From positions 62,001 through 126,000 of the forward strand of contig NZ_FOFS01000005.1 in assembly GCF_900111015.1 (NCBI RefSeq): a stretch of 64,000 nt of DNA. The letters are read 5' to 3'. A model generated the notes under the pieces. It saw only the letters and a program-made list of their open reading frames with translations, did not search any database and was not told the DNA's origin. Shown piece after piece: positions 43,110-53,129 of the stretch; the first letter of the stretch is position 1; the number at the start of each line of letters is the position of its first letter. The translations under genes and the position numbers were made by a program. Source of the DNA: Solimonas aquatica (GTDB lineage Bacteria; Pseudomonadota; Gammaproteobacteria; Nevskiales; Nevskiaceae).

Positions 43110-43907
43110 ATGAATCCGATTCACACCGAAGACTTCACCATCGCCACCGCACAGGGGCAGATCCACGCGCGGCGCTGGCGCAACGCCGAGGCATCGCCGC
43201 ACAGCGCGCCCTTCGTGCTGCTGCACGATTCGCTGGGCGCGGTGAGCCTGTGGCGCGAGTTTCCCGAGCAGCTGGCGCGGCAGTGCGCGCGTGATGTGGT
43301 GGCGTATGACCGCCTGGGCTTCGGCGAGTCTTCGCCGCATCCGGGCCTGCTGGCCACCTCCTTCATCCGCGACGAATCGCAGCAGGCGCTGGCGGCGGTG
43401 CTGACGCATCTGGGCATCGAGCCGTTCATCGCGGTGGGACACAGCGTGGGCGGCGGCATGGCGCTGTGTGCGGCGGCGCAGTATCCGCAGCGCTGCCTGG
43501 GTGTGATCACGCTGGCCGCGCAATCGTATGTGGAGCAGCGCACCATCGACGGCCTGCTGGCCGCGAAGCAGGCCTTTGCCGAGGACGGCCAGATGCAGCG
43601 TCTGGCGCGTTATCACGGCGACAAGGCGCCCTGGGTGCTGCAAGCCTGGCTGGGCACCTGGCTGTCGCCGGCGTTTGCCGACTGGACACTGGACGAGGAT
43701 TTGCGGCGCCTGCAGTGTCCGCTGCTGGTGTTTCACGGCGATCAGGATGAGTACGGCTCCACCGAACATCCCCATCGCATCGCCGCACTGGCCGCCGGAC
43801 CGGCCACGGTGCAGGTGCTGCCGGGCTGCGGACACGTGCCGCATCGCGAACAGGCGCAGACGGTGCTGGCGGCTGTGGTGGATTGGTTGCGCGGGCTGGG
43901 CGCTTAA
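43110..43907 (+). CDS. Alpha/beta-fold hydrolase
   Basis: 265 aa from ATG 43110 (ATG 43089 is an alternative). Oxyanion segment VLLHDSLGAVSLWREFP, DRLGFGESS, nucleophile elbow VGHSVGGGMAL, Asp in HGDQDEYGS and His in GCGHVPHRE give a complete catalytic triad. It looks like the esterase/haloperoxidase-like group; no cofactor or neighbour indicates the substrate. It is divergent from the DUF3857 gene. Confidence 0.88.
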   Translation: MNPIHTEDFTIATAQGQIHARRWRNAEASPHSAPFVLLHDSLGAVSLWREFPEQLARQCARDVVAYDRLGFGESSPHPGLLATSFIRDESQQALAAVLTHLGIEPFIAVGHSVGGGMALCAAAQYPQRCLGVITLAAQSYVEQRTIDGLLAAKQAFAEDGQMQRLARYHGDKAPWVLQAWLGTWLSPAFADWTLDEDLRRLQCPLLVFHGDQDEYGSTEHPHRIAALAAGPATVQVLPGCGHVPHREQAQTVLAAVVDWLRGLGA

Positions 43908-43960
43908 AGCTGCGCAGCGGCTGACGCCGCTGCGCGGGTAATCGGCGTGGATTTTCTTTT

Positions 43961-44000
43961 TCTCCCTCTCCCCCATCGCTACGCGATGAGGGAGAGGGGA
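43961..44000. repeat. CCCTCTCCC-family palindrome between convergent genes
   Basis: TCTCCCTCTCCCCCATCGC, then TACGCGATGAGGGAGAGGGGA. The arms pair across a short loop. It lies between the stops of the hydrolase and the FMN reductase and may act as a terminator-like hairpin for both. Confidence 0.75.
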
Positions 44001-44068
44001 CGCTGCAGCCGTTCAGCTTCTTCCTCGTGCCCTGCACGAGAGAGATGGGAACACCGCAGCCGCTCAAC

Positions 44069-44638
44069 TCAACGTGCGCGTGCAAATGCCGCGAAGCCGG
44101 CCAGCAGCTCGCTCAGCTGCTTGCGCGTGGCTTCGTCGCCCAGTGCGCCTTGCGCGTCGATCAGCTGATGCGCGCGCGAGACCAGCAGGCGGTTGCTCCA
44201 GCATTGCATGCCCAGCGCGCGCAGCACCGGCAGCCAGGCGGTCTGCGAGGAGATGGTGCCGAAGCCGCCGGGCGAGGCGCCGAGCAGGGCCACGGGTTTG
44301 TTGCCGAAGACCTTGGCGCTGTCGGCGGGCGGACGCGAGAGCCAGTCGATGGCGTTCTTGAACACGCCCGGCATGCCGCTGTTGTATTCAGGCGTGGCCA
44401 GCAGCAGCGCGTCGCTGGCCATGATGCGCGCCTTGAGTGCGCTCACCGCTTCCGGAATGCCGTCGCGCGCCTCGACGTCGCCGTCGTAGAGCGGAATGCC
44501 GTGCAAGGTGGCCACGTCCAGCTGCACATCCGGCGGCAGCAGGCCTTGCGCGGCGCGCAGCAGCGCGGTGTTGTAGGACTGCTGCCGCAGGCTGCCGGAG
44601 ATTCCCAGGATCTTGAGCACGGGTGCATCCTCCATCAT
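44069..44638 (-). CDS. NADPH-dependent FMN reductase family flavoprotein
   Basis: 189 aa flavodoxin-like fold. FMN phosphate loop GISGSLRQQSYNTALLRAA, then LLATPEYNSGMPGVFKNAIDWLSRP, the signature of the azobenzene/chromate/quinone reductase group (ChrR/YieF-like), and LLGASPGGFGTISSQ. It probably reduces quinones or xenobiotics in the cytosol. It is divergent from the aminopeptidase with 135 bp between. Confidence 0.92.
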   Translation of the reverse strand: MMEDAPVLKILGISGSLRQQSYNTALLRAAQGLLPPDVQLDVATLHGIPLYDGDVEARDGIPEAVSALKARIMASDALLLATPEYNSGMPGVFKNAIDWLSRPPADSAKVFGNKPVALLGASPGGFGTISSQTAWLPVLRALGMQCWSNRLLVSRAHQLIDAQGALGDEATRKQLSELLAGFAAFARAR

Positions 44639-44773
44639 CGGTGAATCGGTGGTCAGTGTAAGCGCGCACCGCGCAATTGGGTGAAGTACCGCATGCGCTG
44701 TGCCTGCGCTTTTGCCTAGACTCGCGCTTTCGCCGGTCTTTGTGTCGGCAGATCGGGTTCATCAGGAACGGAC

Positions 44774-47356
44774 ATGAAACAGTGGCTCGCCGGTCTTGCG
44801 GTGCTTCTCTGGGCGCAGGCCGGCATCGCGGCGCCGTCGCGTGAACAGCTGCCGACTACGGCGCAGCCCCTGCTGTATGAGCTGGAGCTGCGTCCCGATG
44901 CCCAGGCCCTGCGCTTCACCGCGCAGCTGGGCGTGACGCTGGAAATCAGACAGGCCACGAGCCGCCTGGAACTCAATGCCGCGGAACTGCAGATCGCGCA
45001 GGCCAGCCTGGACGGGCAGCCGGCGCGGCACATCCGTCTGGATGCGGAACGCCAGCGCCTGATTCTCGACTTCGCGCGGCCGCTGACGCCGGGCCGGCAC
45101 CGTCTGCAGATCGCGTACGCCGGGCGCATCAACACGCAGCCGGCGGGACTGTTTGCGCTGGACTACGCCACAGCGCAAGGTCAGCAGCGCGCGCTGTACA
45201 CGCAGTTCGAACCGGCGGATGCGCGACGCCTGCTGCCCTGCTGGGACGAGCCCGGCATCAAGGCGCGCTACACGCTCAGCGCCGTGCTGCCGCAGGCGCA
45301 GATGGCGGTGTCCAACATGCCGGTGGCGGAGCAGACGCCGGCGGGCGATGGGCTCAAGCGCGTGCGCTTCGAGACCTCGCCGCTGATGTCGTCTTATCTG
45401 CTGTTCTTCGCCGCCGGCGACTTCGAGCGGCAGTCGCGGATGGTGGAAGGCGTGGACCTGGGCGTGGTGGTGCGTCGCGGTGAGCTGGGCCGCGCGCAGG
45501 AGGCACTGGAGACCGCCGCGCAGGTTCTGCCTTATTACAACGACTACTTCGGCGTGAAGTTTCCGCTGCCCAAGCTGGACATGATCGCCGCCGCCGGTTC
45601 CAGCGTGAGCTTCAGCGCCATGGAGAACTGGGGCGCGATCCTGTACTTCGAGTCGGCCATGCTGCTCGACGCGCAAACCTCCACCACCGCCGACCGCCGC
45701 GAGGTGTTTGCGGTGATCGCGCATGAGATGGCGCATCAGTGGTTCGGCAATCTGGTGACCATGCAGTGGTGGGACGATCTCTGGCTCAACGAAGGCTTTG
45801 CCGAGTGGATGCAGAGCAAGGCCGCCGAGCGGCTGCATCCGGACTGGCACGTCTGGCTGGACGCCCAGGGCGAGCGCAGCGGCGCCATGGATCTGGACGC
45901 CCGCAGCAGCGCGCATGCGGTCGTGCAGGCGGTGGCCGATTCGCGGCAGGCCGATCAGGCCTTCGACGACATCACCTACCGCAAGGGCCAGGCGGTGATC
46001 CGCATGCTGGAGCAGTGGCTGGGCGCCGATGTCTTCCGCGATGGCGTGCGCCGCTATTTCGCCGCGCACGCCTATGGCAATGCCACCACCGACGCGCTGT
46101 GGTCGGCGCTGGCGCAGGCCGCCGGGCAGCCGGTGGTGCACGTGGCGCACGGCTTCACCCTGCAGCCGGGCGTGCCGATGATCGAGGCCTCGCGCAGCGG
46201 CGAGGCATTGCGTCTGCAGCTGTCACGCTACGGCGTGGATGATTCGCGCAAGCGGCCGCCGCCGTGGCAGGTGCCGGTGAAAGTGGCGAGCCTGAGCGCC
46301 GGGGGCGAAGACTGGCAGGGCCTGGTGGCGCGGCAGCCGCAAATGCTCCCGCACATCGAGCTGCCGCTGGTGAATGCCGGGCAGAGCGGCTACTTCCGCA
46401 CGCGCTATCAGAGCCAGCTGCTGGACGCGCTGCTGCCGCAGTTTGCGCAGCTGAGCCTGGCGGATCAGTACGGGCTGCTGGACGACAGTCTGGCGCTGGG
46501 TTACTCCGGCGATCAGCCGCTGTCCGATTTCCTGCGCATCGCAGCGCAGTGCCCGCCGGGCAGCCATCCCCTGATCGTCAGCGCGCTGACGCGGCGGCTG
46601 ATGCGCCTGGACGATGCGTATCGCGGTCTGCCGGCGCAGGCCGCGTACCGGCGCCGCGCCATCGCGCTGCTGCAGCCGCTGCTGGCCGCAGTGGGCTGGG
46701 ATGCGCGCGCCGGCGAAGACGGCAACACGCCGCTGGCGCGCAGCAGCCTGATCAGCGCGCTGGGACAGTTCGGCGACGCAGCGGTGATCGCCACCGCAAA
46801 CGCGCGCTATCGGCACTGGCTTGAGCAGCCGCAGACGCTTTCCGGCGAGGCACGCGATGATGTGCTGAACGTGGTGGTGCGCAATGCCGGCGCCGGCGAC
46901 TGGGCACTGCTGCAGGCGGCGCGGCAGCAGGCCGGCAGCGAACTGGATGCGCAGCACCTGCGCTTCGCACTCACCGGCGTGCGCGATCCGGCCCTGGTGC
47001 GGCGCATGCTGGAGGAGGTGCTGCACGGCCAGCTGCCCACCACCGAGCGCTCGGCGATGATGCAGGCTCTGGCGTATCAGCAACCCGAGCTGGTGTTCGA
47101 CTTCGTGCTGCGCAACATCGAGGCCGTGCACGACCTGCTGGAACCTTCGGCCCGCGATCGCTTCGTGCCGGATCTGGCCGCGCACTCGGCCGATCCGGCG
47201 CTGATTGCGCGCCTGCGCCAGTACGCGGCGCGCTACATTCCGGCCAGCGCACAGCAGAGCGTGCGCGAGGCCGAGGCGGCGATCCGCTTCCACGCCCGGC
47301 TGCGCCGCGAGCGTCTGCCGGCGCTGACACGCTATCTGGCGCAGCAGGACAGCTGA
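44774..47356 (+). CDS. M1-family aminopeptidase, exported
   Basis: 860 aa. Signal peptide ([20 protein letters not shown]). The exopeptidase motif is [11 protein letters not shown] (GAMEN variant) and the zinc site [10 protein letters not shown]-(18)-NEGFAEW is intact; a C-terminal ERAP1-like helical domain (~530-860) follows. It removes N-terminal residues from peptides in the periplasm or at the surface, unlike the cytosolic PepN. It stands alone on the plus strand upstream of tex. Confidence 0.94.
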   Translation: MKQWLAGLAVLLWAQAGIAAPSREQLPTTAQPLLYELELRPDAQALRFTAQLGVTLEIRQATSRLELNAAELQIAQASLDGQPARHIRLDAERQRLILDFARPLTPGRHRLQIAYAGRINTQPAGLFALDYATAQGQQRALYTQFEPADARRLLPCWDEPGIKARYTLSAVLPQAQMAVSNMPVAEQTPAGDGLKRVRFETSPLMSSYLLFFAAGDFERQSRMVEGVDLGVVVRRGELGRAQEALETAAQVLPYYNDYFGVKFPLPKLDMIAAAGSSVSFSAMENWGAILYFESAMLLDAQTSTTADRREVFAVIAHEMAHQWFGNLVTMQWWDDLWLNEGFAEWMQSKAAERLHPDWHVWLDAQGERSGAMDLDARSSAHAVVQAVADSRQADQAFDDITYRKGQAVIRMLEQWLGADVFRDGVRRYFAAHAYGNATTDALWSALAQAAGQPVVHVAHGFTLQPGVPMIEASRSGEALRLQLSRYGVDDSRKRPPPWQVPVKVASLSAGGEDWQGLVARQPQMLPHIELPLVNAGQSGYFRTRYQSQLLDALLPQFAQLSLADQYGLLDDSLALGYSGDQPLSDFLRIAAQCPPGSHPLIVSALTRRLMRLDDAYRGLPAQAAYRRRAIALLQPLLAAVGWDARAGEDGNTPLARSSLISALGQFGDAAVIATANARYRHWLEQPQTLSGEARDDVLNVVVRNAGAGDWALLQAARQQAGSELDAQHLRFALTGVRDPALVRRMLEEVLHGQLPTTERSAMMQALAYQQPELVFDFVLRNIEAVHDLLEPSARDRFVPDLAAHSADPALIARLRQYAARYIPASAQQSVREAEAAIRFHARLRRERLPALTRYLAQQDS

Positions 47357-47442
47357 GGCCTGCGCGACGCCGCGCGCTGCGCTTGGATTCGTTCCGGCAA
47401 GCCGCTATCGTTGCCGGCCTTTTTCATCAGCGCGCACGAAAC

Positions 47443-49770
47443 ATGAGTCCCGAGCAAGTCCGCCAGTCCATCCTGCAGACCATCGCGGTGGAGATCAGCG
47501 CACAGGCGCGACAGGTGCAGGCGGCGGTGGAGCTGCTGGACGAAGGCGCCACCGTGCCCTTCATCGCGCGCTACCGCAAGGAAGTCACCGGCGGGCTCGA
47601 CGACACGCAGCTGCGCAAGCTGGAAGAGCGCTTGGGCTATCTGCGCGAGCTGGAAGACCGCCGCGCGGCAGTGATCGAATCGATCCAGAGCCAGGGCAAG
47701 CTCAGCGAGGAACTGGAAGCCAAGCTGCGCGCCGCCAGCACCAAGGCGGAAGTCGAAGACCTGTATCTGCCCTACAAGCCCAAGCGCCGCACGCGCGCGC
47801 AGATCGCGCGCGAGCTGGGCCTGGAGCCGCTGGCCGATGCGCTGCTGGCGGATCGCAGCCTGGTGCCGGCCGAAGCCGCGCAGGCTTATGTGCAGGGCGA
47901 GGTGGCCGATGTGAAGGCGGCGCTGGACGGCGCACGCGACATTCTCATGGAGCGCTTTGCCGAAGACGCCACGCTGCTCGGCCGCCTGCGCCAGTATCTG
48001 CGCGATCACGGCGTGCTGCGCTCGAAAGTCTTCGAAGGCAAGGAAGAAGCCGGCGCCAAGTTCTCGGACTACTTCGATCATCGCGAGCCTTATGCCAAGG
48101 TCGCCGGCCATCGCGCGCTGGCGATGATGCGCGGCCGCAATGAAGAAGTGCTGATGCTGGAGATCGAGATCGATGCGGACGACGCCTCGCCGCTCAAGCC
48201 CATCGAGCGCATGATCGCGGAGTCGCAGAACATCCGCGTCAACGGCGGCGCGGCGGATGCCTGGCTGCTGGAAGTCTCACGCTGGACCTGGCGCGTGAAG
48301 CTCTCGCTGACGCTGTCGGTGGACTTGATGATGGAACTGCGCAATCGCGCCGAGGCCGAGGCCATCGAGGTCTTCGCCAGAAACCTCAAGGATCTCCTGC
48401 TGGCCGCGCCGGCGGGCTCCAAAGCCACGCTGGGCCTTGACCCTGGCATCCGCACCGGCGTGAAGGTGGCGGTCATCGACGGCACCGGCAAGCTGCTGGA
48501 AACCGCCACGGTCTATCCCTTCCAGCCGCGCAACGATGTGCGCGGCGCGCAGGCTGAACTCTCACGCCTGATCAAGAAGCACAGCATCGAACTGATTGCC
48601 ATCGGCAACGGCACCGCCAGCCGCGAAACCGAAAAGCTGGTGGCCGATCTGCTGGCGCTGCTGCCCGAGCCCAGGCCGCGCAAGCTGGTGGTGAGCGAGG
48701 CCGGCGCTTCGGTGTACTCGGCCAGCGAAACCGCGGCGACGGAGTTTCCGGATCTGGATGTCTCGCTGCGCGGCGCAGTGTCGATTGCGCGGCGCCTGCA
48801 GGACCCGCTGGCGGAGCTGGTGAAGATCGATCCCAAATCCATCGGCGTGGGCCAGTACCAGCACGATGTCGATCAGTATCGTCTGGCCAAGTCGCTGGAC
48901 GCGGTGGTGGAAGATGCGGTGAACGCAGTGGGCGTGGATCTCAACACCGCCTCGGCCTCGCTGCTGGCGCGCGTCTCCGGCCTGGGCGGCAGCCTGGCCG
49001 ACGCCATCGTCTTCTATCGCAATCAGAACGGTGCCTTCGCCAGCCGCAAGCAGCTGCTGGAAGTGCCGCGCCTGGGACCGAAGACCTTCGAACAGTGCGC
49101 GGGCTTTCTGCGCATCCGCGAAGGCCATGAGCCGCTGGACGCCAGCGCCGTGCATCCCGAAGCCTACGATCTGGCGCGGCGCATCGTGCAGGCCTGCGGC
49201 CGCGAACTCAAAAGCCTGATGGGCGATGCCAAGGCCCTGAAGAGCCTCGACGCCCAGCAGTTTGTCGATGCGCGTTTCGGCCTGCCCACGGTGCGCGACA
49301 TTCTGGCCGAGCTGGAAAAGCCCGGCCGCGATCCGCGCCCGGAGTTCAAGACCGCGCAGTTTGCCGATGGCGTGAACGAGATTGCGGACCTGAAGCCCGG
49401 CATGATGCTGGAAGGCACGGTGACCAATGTCGCCGCCTTCGGCGCCTTCGTGGACATCGGCGTGCATCAGGATGGTCTGGTGCATGTCTCGCAGCTTTCG
49501 GATCGTTTCGTCAAAGACCCGCGCGAGGTGGTGAAGGCCGGCCAGATCGTGAAGGTGCGCGTGGTGGACGTGGACGTGAAGCGTCAGCGCATCGCGCTGT
49601 CGATGAAGAAGGACGATGGCAGCGCCGCGCCGATCTCGCGCAGCGGCGATGCCCGTCCGCCGGAGCGCCGTGGCGGCGGCCGTGCCATGAACAAGCCCGC
49701 CGCGCCGGCCCTGCAAGGCTCGCTGGGCGCGGCGCTGGCGGATGCGCTGAAGGGTTCGCTGAAGAAGTAA
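47443..49770 (+). CDS. tex: Transcription accessory protein Tex
   Basis: 775 aa from ATG 47443, as long as the ~780-aa Pseudomonas protein. Order: N-terminal helical Tex domain ([27 protein letters not shown]), YqgF-like RNase H-fold domain ([17 protein letters not shown]), helix-hairpin-helix domains ([18 protein letters not shown]) and a C-terminal S1 RNA-binding domain ([35 protein letters not shown]). It binds nucleic acids and affects transcription. Confidence 0.97.
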   Translation: MSPEQVRQSILQTIAVEISAQARQVQAAVELLDEGATVPFIARYRKEVTGGLDDTQLRKLEERLGYLRELEDRRAAVIESIQSQGKLSEELEAKLRAASTKAEVEDLYLPYKPKRRTRAQIARELGLEPLADALLADRSLVPAEAAQAYVQGEVADVKAALDGARDILMERFAEDATLLGRLRQYLRDHGVLRSKVFEGKEEAGAKFSDYFDHREPYAKVAGHRALAMMRGRNEEVLMLEIEIDADDASPLKPIERMIAESQNIRVNGGAADAWLLEVSRWTWRVKLSLTLSVDLMMELRNRAEAEAIEVFARNLKDLLLAAPAGSKATLGLDPGIRTGVKVAVIDGTGKLLETATVYPFQPRNDVRGAQAELSRLIKKHSIELIAIGNGTASRETEKLVADLLALLPEPRPRKLVVSEAGASVYSASETAATEFPDLDVSLRGAVSIARRLQDPLAELVKIDPKSIGVGQYQHDVDQYRLAKSLDAVVEDAVNAVGVDLNTASASLLARVSGLGGSLADAIVFYRNQNGAFASRKQLLEVPRLGPKTFEQCAGFLRIREGHEPLDASAVHPEAYDLARRIVQACGRELKSLMGDAKALKSLDAQQFVDARFGLPTVRDILAELEKPGRDPRPEFKTAQFADGVNEIADLKPGMMLEGTVTNVAAFGAFVDIGVHQDGLVHVSQLSDRFVKDPREVVKAGQIVKVRVVDVDVKRQRIALSMKKDDGSAAPISRSGDARPPERRGGGRAMNKPAAPALQGSLGAALADALKGSLKK

Positions 49771-49865
49771 GGCTTGGCGTCGACGGGGCGCAGGCCCGGT
49801 GGTTTATGCGCTGCGCGCTAACCCGCCCTGCGACCTGCTGAATGACGCCGATGCTCAGCGGCTTG

Positions 49866-49955
49866 TGTAGCCCGGATAAAGCGCAGCGCAATCCGGGGCT
49901 GTTGATGGCGGCGGGTGATGCGTCCCCGGATTGCGCTGCGCTGCATCCGGGCTAC
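49866..49955. repeat. Inverted-repeat element, AGCGCAGCGCAATCCGGG family
   Basis: Left arm GTAGCCCGGATAAAGCGCAG with CGCAATCCGGGG (49866-49898) and right arm CCCCGGATTGCGCTGCGC with TGCATCCGGGCTAC (49924-49955) pair around a 25-bp loop. A single arm is joined to the ester-cyclase-like gene at 39052-39080. The rest of this 294-bp gap holds further GCGCAGCGCGCTA palindromic strings and no gene. Confidence 0.88.
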
Positions 49956-50064
49956 GCCTGCTGCGCGAGGGCCTGAACCTCTCAGCTGGTGAGTTAGCGC
50001 GCAGCGCGCTACCCACCCTCGCAGCGCGCTGAATCCCACTACAAGCCCCGTCTGCGCGCCCGAG

Positions 50065-50835
50065 TCACAGCACCAGCCGCAGCCACTCATCCTCGATCCA
50101 GCGCCGCAACAATCCGGCGGCGCGCGGCGCCAGTTGTTCTTCTTCATGCCAGGCACGCAGCTGTTCGCAGAACGCGGCGAAGTTCAGGCCCTCGCGCAGC
50201 GCCGGCAGCAAGGCCGCTTCTTCCGCTTCCAGCGCGCGATAGCGCACGCCGTAGGCGCGGCGCCAGATGGCCCAGGCTTGCGGGTCTTGCGCCTGCAGGT
50301 CCGGCGCCGCCGCACCCGCGTCCACCGCCTCGCGTATCGCGGCGAGGTTCCAGTGCAGGGTCTGGCTGTGCACATGCGCGGCCAGCTGCAGCTTGAGCTG
50401 CGGCCACTGCGCGGCGCTCAGGTTCGCGACATCGTCGATGCGCAGCAGGGGCTGATCCTCGGCATCGAAGGCCAGGGTCAGGGTCCATTCCAGCGCCGCC
50501 ATCTGCGCCAGCGCCGGCTGCTGCGCCCAGCGCGCATCGCGCGCCAGAAAGGCCGACAGGCCTTCGCCGTACCAGCGCACATTGCGATGCGGCGAGGGCT
50601 GCGCCTCGATGTAGTCGCGCAGCAGCGTGTCGAATCCGGATTCACCAGTGAGTGCGCGCAGGCCGCCATGCTCTTCGGCCAGCACCTCGATCAGACGCAG
50701 GCGATAAGCCTCGTGATAAACGCGCAGGCGGCGCGCGGCATCGTCCTGGTCCTGCGCCTGAACCAGTGCCCGCGCTTCTTCGCCGCGCAGGATGTGCGCG
50801 GCAAACTGGCCTTGCAGGCCGGCCAGCGTGCTCAT
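50065..50835 (-). CDS. bufC: DUF2063 protein, bufferin maturation partner (BufC-like)
   Basis: 256 aa from ATG 50835, overlapping the bufB stop by 4 bp. N-terminal DUF2063 helical domain: [73 protein letters not shown]; the C-terminus has a tandem winged-helix-like part. In bufferin systems this protein delivers the precursor's leader or core to the iron enzyme BufB. Assigned from the family and gene order. Confidence 0.88.
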   Translation of the reverse strand: MSTLAGLQGQFAAHILRGEEARALVQAQDQDDAARRLRVYHEAYRLRLIEVLAEEHGGLRALTGESGFDTLLRDYIEAQPSPHRNVRWYGEGLSAFLARDARWAQQPALAQMAALEWTLTLAFDAEDQPLLRIDDVANLSAAQWPQLKLQLAAHVHSQTLHWNLAAIREAVDAGAAAPDLQAQDPQAWAIWRRAYGVRYRALEAEEAALLPALREGLNFAAFCEQLRAWHEEEQLAPRAAGLLRRWIEDEWLRLVL

Positions 50836-51674
50836 GCCGCCCGCGCCTTCCGCGCACCGGCGATGCGTCGGGCCTCGTCCAGCTCGCCCAGCAGCTCCGC
50901 CAGCGGCGGAATCTCGGCATCGCGTTCGATCATGGTCGAGACCTCGCCGAAGCGGGCGCAGGCCTCGGCGTACAGCGCCCACACCGGCGGCGGCACGGGC
51001 GCATCGTGGGTGTCGATCAAAAGCCCGCCCTGGCGGCTGTGGCCGGCCAGATGCAGCTGCTGGATGCGCGCGGCGGGCATGGCGCGCAGATATTCCAGCG
51101 GGTCGAAACCGTGGTTGTGGCTGCTGACGTGGATGTTGTTCACGTCCAGCAGCAGCAGGCAGTCGGCGCGCTGCGCCAGCTCGGCCAGAAATTCCCACTC
51201 GCTCATTTCCGAGCTGCGGAAGTTCACGTAGCTGGAGACGTTCTCCAGCAGGATGCGGCGGCCCAGCAGATCCTGCACTTGCTGCACGCGCGCCGCGACA
51301 TGGCGCAGCGCTTCTTCGGTGTAAGGCAGCGGCAGCAGATCATGCAGATTGTGTCCGCCGGCGCCGGTGAAGCAGAGGTGATCGGACACCCAGGCCGGCT
51401 GCACCCGATCGATCAGTGCGCGCAGCTGGCGCAGATAGTCGCGATCCAGCTCATCGACGCTGCCGATGGACAGCGAAACGCCGTGCATCACCATCGGATA
51501 CCGCTCGCGCAGTCGCGTGAGGTAGTGCAGCGGACGGCCGCCCGGCACCATGAAGTTCTCGCTGATGATTTCCAGCCAGTCCACACGCTGCGGCTCACGC
51601 AGCAGGTCTTCGTAATGCGGTACGCGCAAGCCCAGGCCGAAGCCGAGAGCGGGATAGCGCAGGCGGGTGTTCAT
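50832..51674 (-). CDS. bufB: DUF692 multinuclear iron oxidase (MNIO), bufferin-modifying enzyme
   Basis: 280 aa from ATG 51674. TIM-barrel DUF692 signatures: [79 protein letters not shown] and [22 protein letters not shown], with the His/Asp/Glu residues that hold two or three iron ions. In bufferins it converts precursor cysteines to thio-oxazole-type heterocycles that bind copper. A 12-bp-stem hairpin separates it from bufA. Confidence 0.92.
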   Translation of the reverse strand: MNTRLRYPALGFGLGLRVPHYEDLLREPQRVDWLEIISENFMVPGGRPLHYLTRLRERYPMVMHGVSLSIGSVDELDRDYLRQLRALIDRVQPAWVSDHLCFTGAGGHNLHDLLPLPYTEEALRHVAARVQQVQDLLGRRILLENVSSYVNFRSSEMSEWEFLAELAQRADCLLLLDVNNIHVSSHNHGFDPLEYLRAMPAARIQQLHLAGHSRQGGLLIDTHDAPVPPPVWALYAEACARFGEVSTMIERDAEIPPLAELLGELDEARRIAGARKARAA

Positions 51675-51692
51675 GATCTTGCCCCGGATGGA

Positions 51693-51721
51693 CCGTGCCC
51701 GGCCACGTCGGCCGGGCACGG
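51693..51721 (-). promoter_or_regulatory. Strong hairpin between bufA and bufB
   Basis: CCGTGCCCGGCC (51693-51704) pairs fully with GGCCGGGCACGG (51710-51721) over a 5-nt loop. No T-run follows on the minus strand, so it is not a full terminator. It could protect the bufA transcript or attenuate read-through, giving much more precursor than enzyme. Confidence 0.75.
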
Positions 51722-51731
51722 CACCGAACCC

Positions 51732-51986
51732 TTACTTCTTGGCGGCGTCCTGCGCGGCCTTGCAGTCCTTCTCGCTCTTCTGCTCGGTCATGCCTTCGCC
51801 CTTGCAGGCGTTCTGGCCCTTGCAGCTGTTGTTGCTGTTCTTGCAGGCGCTGTGGCCCTTGCAGGCCGTGGAATGCTCGCACTTGACCGTGGCGTCGGCG
51901 GCCTGCGCCAGCGTGGTCGCGCCCATGGCGAAGAAGCCGGCGGCGGCGGTGGCGAGGGCAATTCCGGTCATCTTGGCAGTCTTCAT
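51732..51986 (-). CDS. bufA: Bufferin-type RiPP precursor (Cys-rich, signal peptide)
   Basis: 84 aa from ATG 51986 preceded by CGGAGATG. Residues 1-29 are a Sec signal peptide (ATAAAGFFAMGATTLAQAAD). The core region (~34-75) holds six cysteines in spaced C-K-G-x/A-C patterns (KCEHSTACKGHSACKNSNN, SCKGQNACKGEG, KDCKAAQ). Together with DUF692 and DUF2063 genes this is a bufferin, a copper-buffering periplasmic peptide. The CKGxxAC repeats fit the BufA2 type better than DUF2282-type BufA1. Confidence 0.88.
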   Translation of the reverse strand: MKTAKMTGIALATAAAGFFAMGATTLAQAADATVKCEHSTACKGHSACKNSNNSCKGQNACKGEGMTEQKSEKDCKAAQDAAKK

Positions 51987-52101
51987 TGGTTCATCTCCGA
52001 AAGCATTGGTGGTGATACGACCTGGCGCACGGCGCTCATGCCGGCGACGATGCGCATATTCTGCGTCTGGCCGGCCGGCGTCTGTGCCCGGGCGTGTGCA
52101 G

Positions 52102-52137
52102 CTTATGCCCGAACGTTCCGGAACGCGCGGTCATAAG
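52102..52137. promoter_or_regulatory. 36-bp dyad in the buf-doxX divergent promoter region
   Basis: CTTATG at the left end and CATAAG at the right end flank the perfect core CGTTCC/GGAACG; counting all 18 symmetrical positions, 15 match. It lies 115 bp from the bufA start and 80 bp from doxX. It is a good operator candidate for a regulator controlling both directions, such as a copper- or ECF-linked factor; no regulator gene is adjacent. Confidence 0.6.
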
Positions 52138-52217
52138 GCGCATACGCACAGACATAGGCGCGGCCGGTCGGCATTCCTAGCATGCCGGCCTGGACTTTAT
52201 GCCAATGGAGAGACGCC

Positions 52218-52676
52218 ATGCTGAGCCGATTGCCGATACAAGCACTGCAGCTGACACAGAAACTGGACTGGCTGGCGCCGCTGTTGCTGCGCCTGTTCTT
52301 CGGCTACTTCTGGCTGGAGACGGGCCTGGCCAAGGTGCAGCACCTGGAGGGCTTCACGCAGCGCTTCGTGGAATGGGGCATTCCGTTCCCGGCCTTCAGC
52401 GCCGGGCTGTCGGCCTGGACCGATCTGATCGGCGGGGCGCTGATGATGCTGGGCCTGTGCACGCGCCTGGCGATGATTCCGATGATCATCAACATGCTGG
52501 GCGCCGTGGGCCTGGTGGTGATTCACAACATCAGCGATCTGGACGGCTTCGTGGAAACCGACGAGCTGCTCTACATCGTGATTTTCTTCTGGCTGCTGAT
52601 GGCCGGCCCGGGCCGCGCGAGTCTGGATGCGCTGCTGTGGCAGCGCCTGCAGCCCCTGCCCGCCGCCGCGCGATGA
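52218..52676 (+). CDS. DoxX-family membrane protein
   Basis: 152 aa from ATG 52218 with GGAGAG upstream. Four hydrophobic helices, with LLLRLFFGYFWLETGLAKVQHLEGF at the start (the DoxX signature), LIGGALMMLGLCTRLAMIPMI and a final LLYIVIFFWLLMAGPG. DoxX genes regularly accompany DUF692/DUF2063 pairs (bufD position). It is divergent from bufABC across the dyad at 52102-52137. Confidence 0.9.
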   Translation: MLSRLPIQALQLTQKLDWLAPLLLRLFFGYFWLETGLAKVQHLEGFTQRFVEWGIPFPAFSAGLSAWTDLIGGALMMLGLCTRLAMIPMIINMLGAVGLVVIHNISDLDGFVETDELLYIVIFFWLLMAGPGRASLDALLWQRLQPLPAAAR

Positions 52677-52698
52677 AGGCGTCGCCAGGACGCCCGGT

Positions 52699-52908
52699 TC
52701 ACCAGGGAATCTTGGCCACCGCCACTTCGCGGCGCTGCAGTTCCTGCTCGATGGCGTCGGCGAGACGACGCCATTCGCTGCTTTCGCGCACGCCGTAGAT
52801 CTTGCTGGCGCTGGAAGGCAGCTGGTCGTCGATGCTCAAGGATTTCAGTACGCCGTCGTGCATCATGACGAGGCTGTTGGTGCTATGGCCCTGGATGGGT
52901 TCGTGCAT
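52699..52908 (-). CDS. Hypothetical small protein
   Basis: 69 aa preceded by GGGGAAGTC. Sequence features: MHEPIQGHSTNSLVMMHDGVL, then a short charged helix ending WRRLADAIEQELQRREVAVAKIPW. It is soluble and without known motifs. It is convergent with doxX and 22 bp from its stop. It looks like a real gene because of the ribosome-binding site and balanced composition. Confidence 0.6.
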   Translation of the reverse strand: MHEPIQGHSTNSLVMMHDGVLKSLSIDDQLPSSASKIYGVRESSEWRRLADAIEQELQRREVAVAKIPW

Positions 52909-53129
52909 GAGACTTCCCCGAGTGAAAGATCCTGCCGATGGCGCCTTGCTTGCTGCGCGGCTAAGGTAGCCGAGCCCGGCAGGCGGCTCAATTGCGCCGT
53001 ATCAATGCGGCGCGGCGATGCCACTGTGCAGGCGCGACCATGACAGAATCATGACAAGACCGGGGTGAATCCCGGTTCGCGGCCGGGACGCGCTAAAATG
53101 CCGGGTTCGTCCTGCTTCTTGGCTCCTTT

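Noticed and set aside
51732-51986. Reading the Cys-rich protein as a metallothionein
   Set aside because: It has a clean signal peptide and is followed by the DUF692 and DUF2063 genes, which points to a bufferin precursor.
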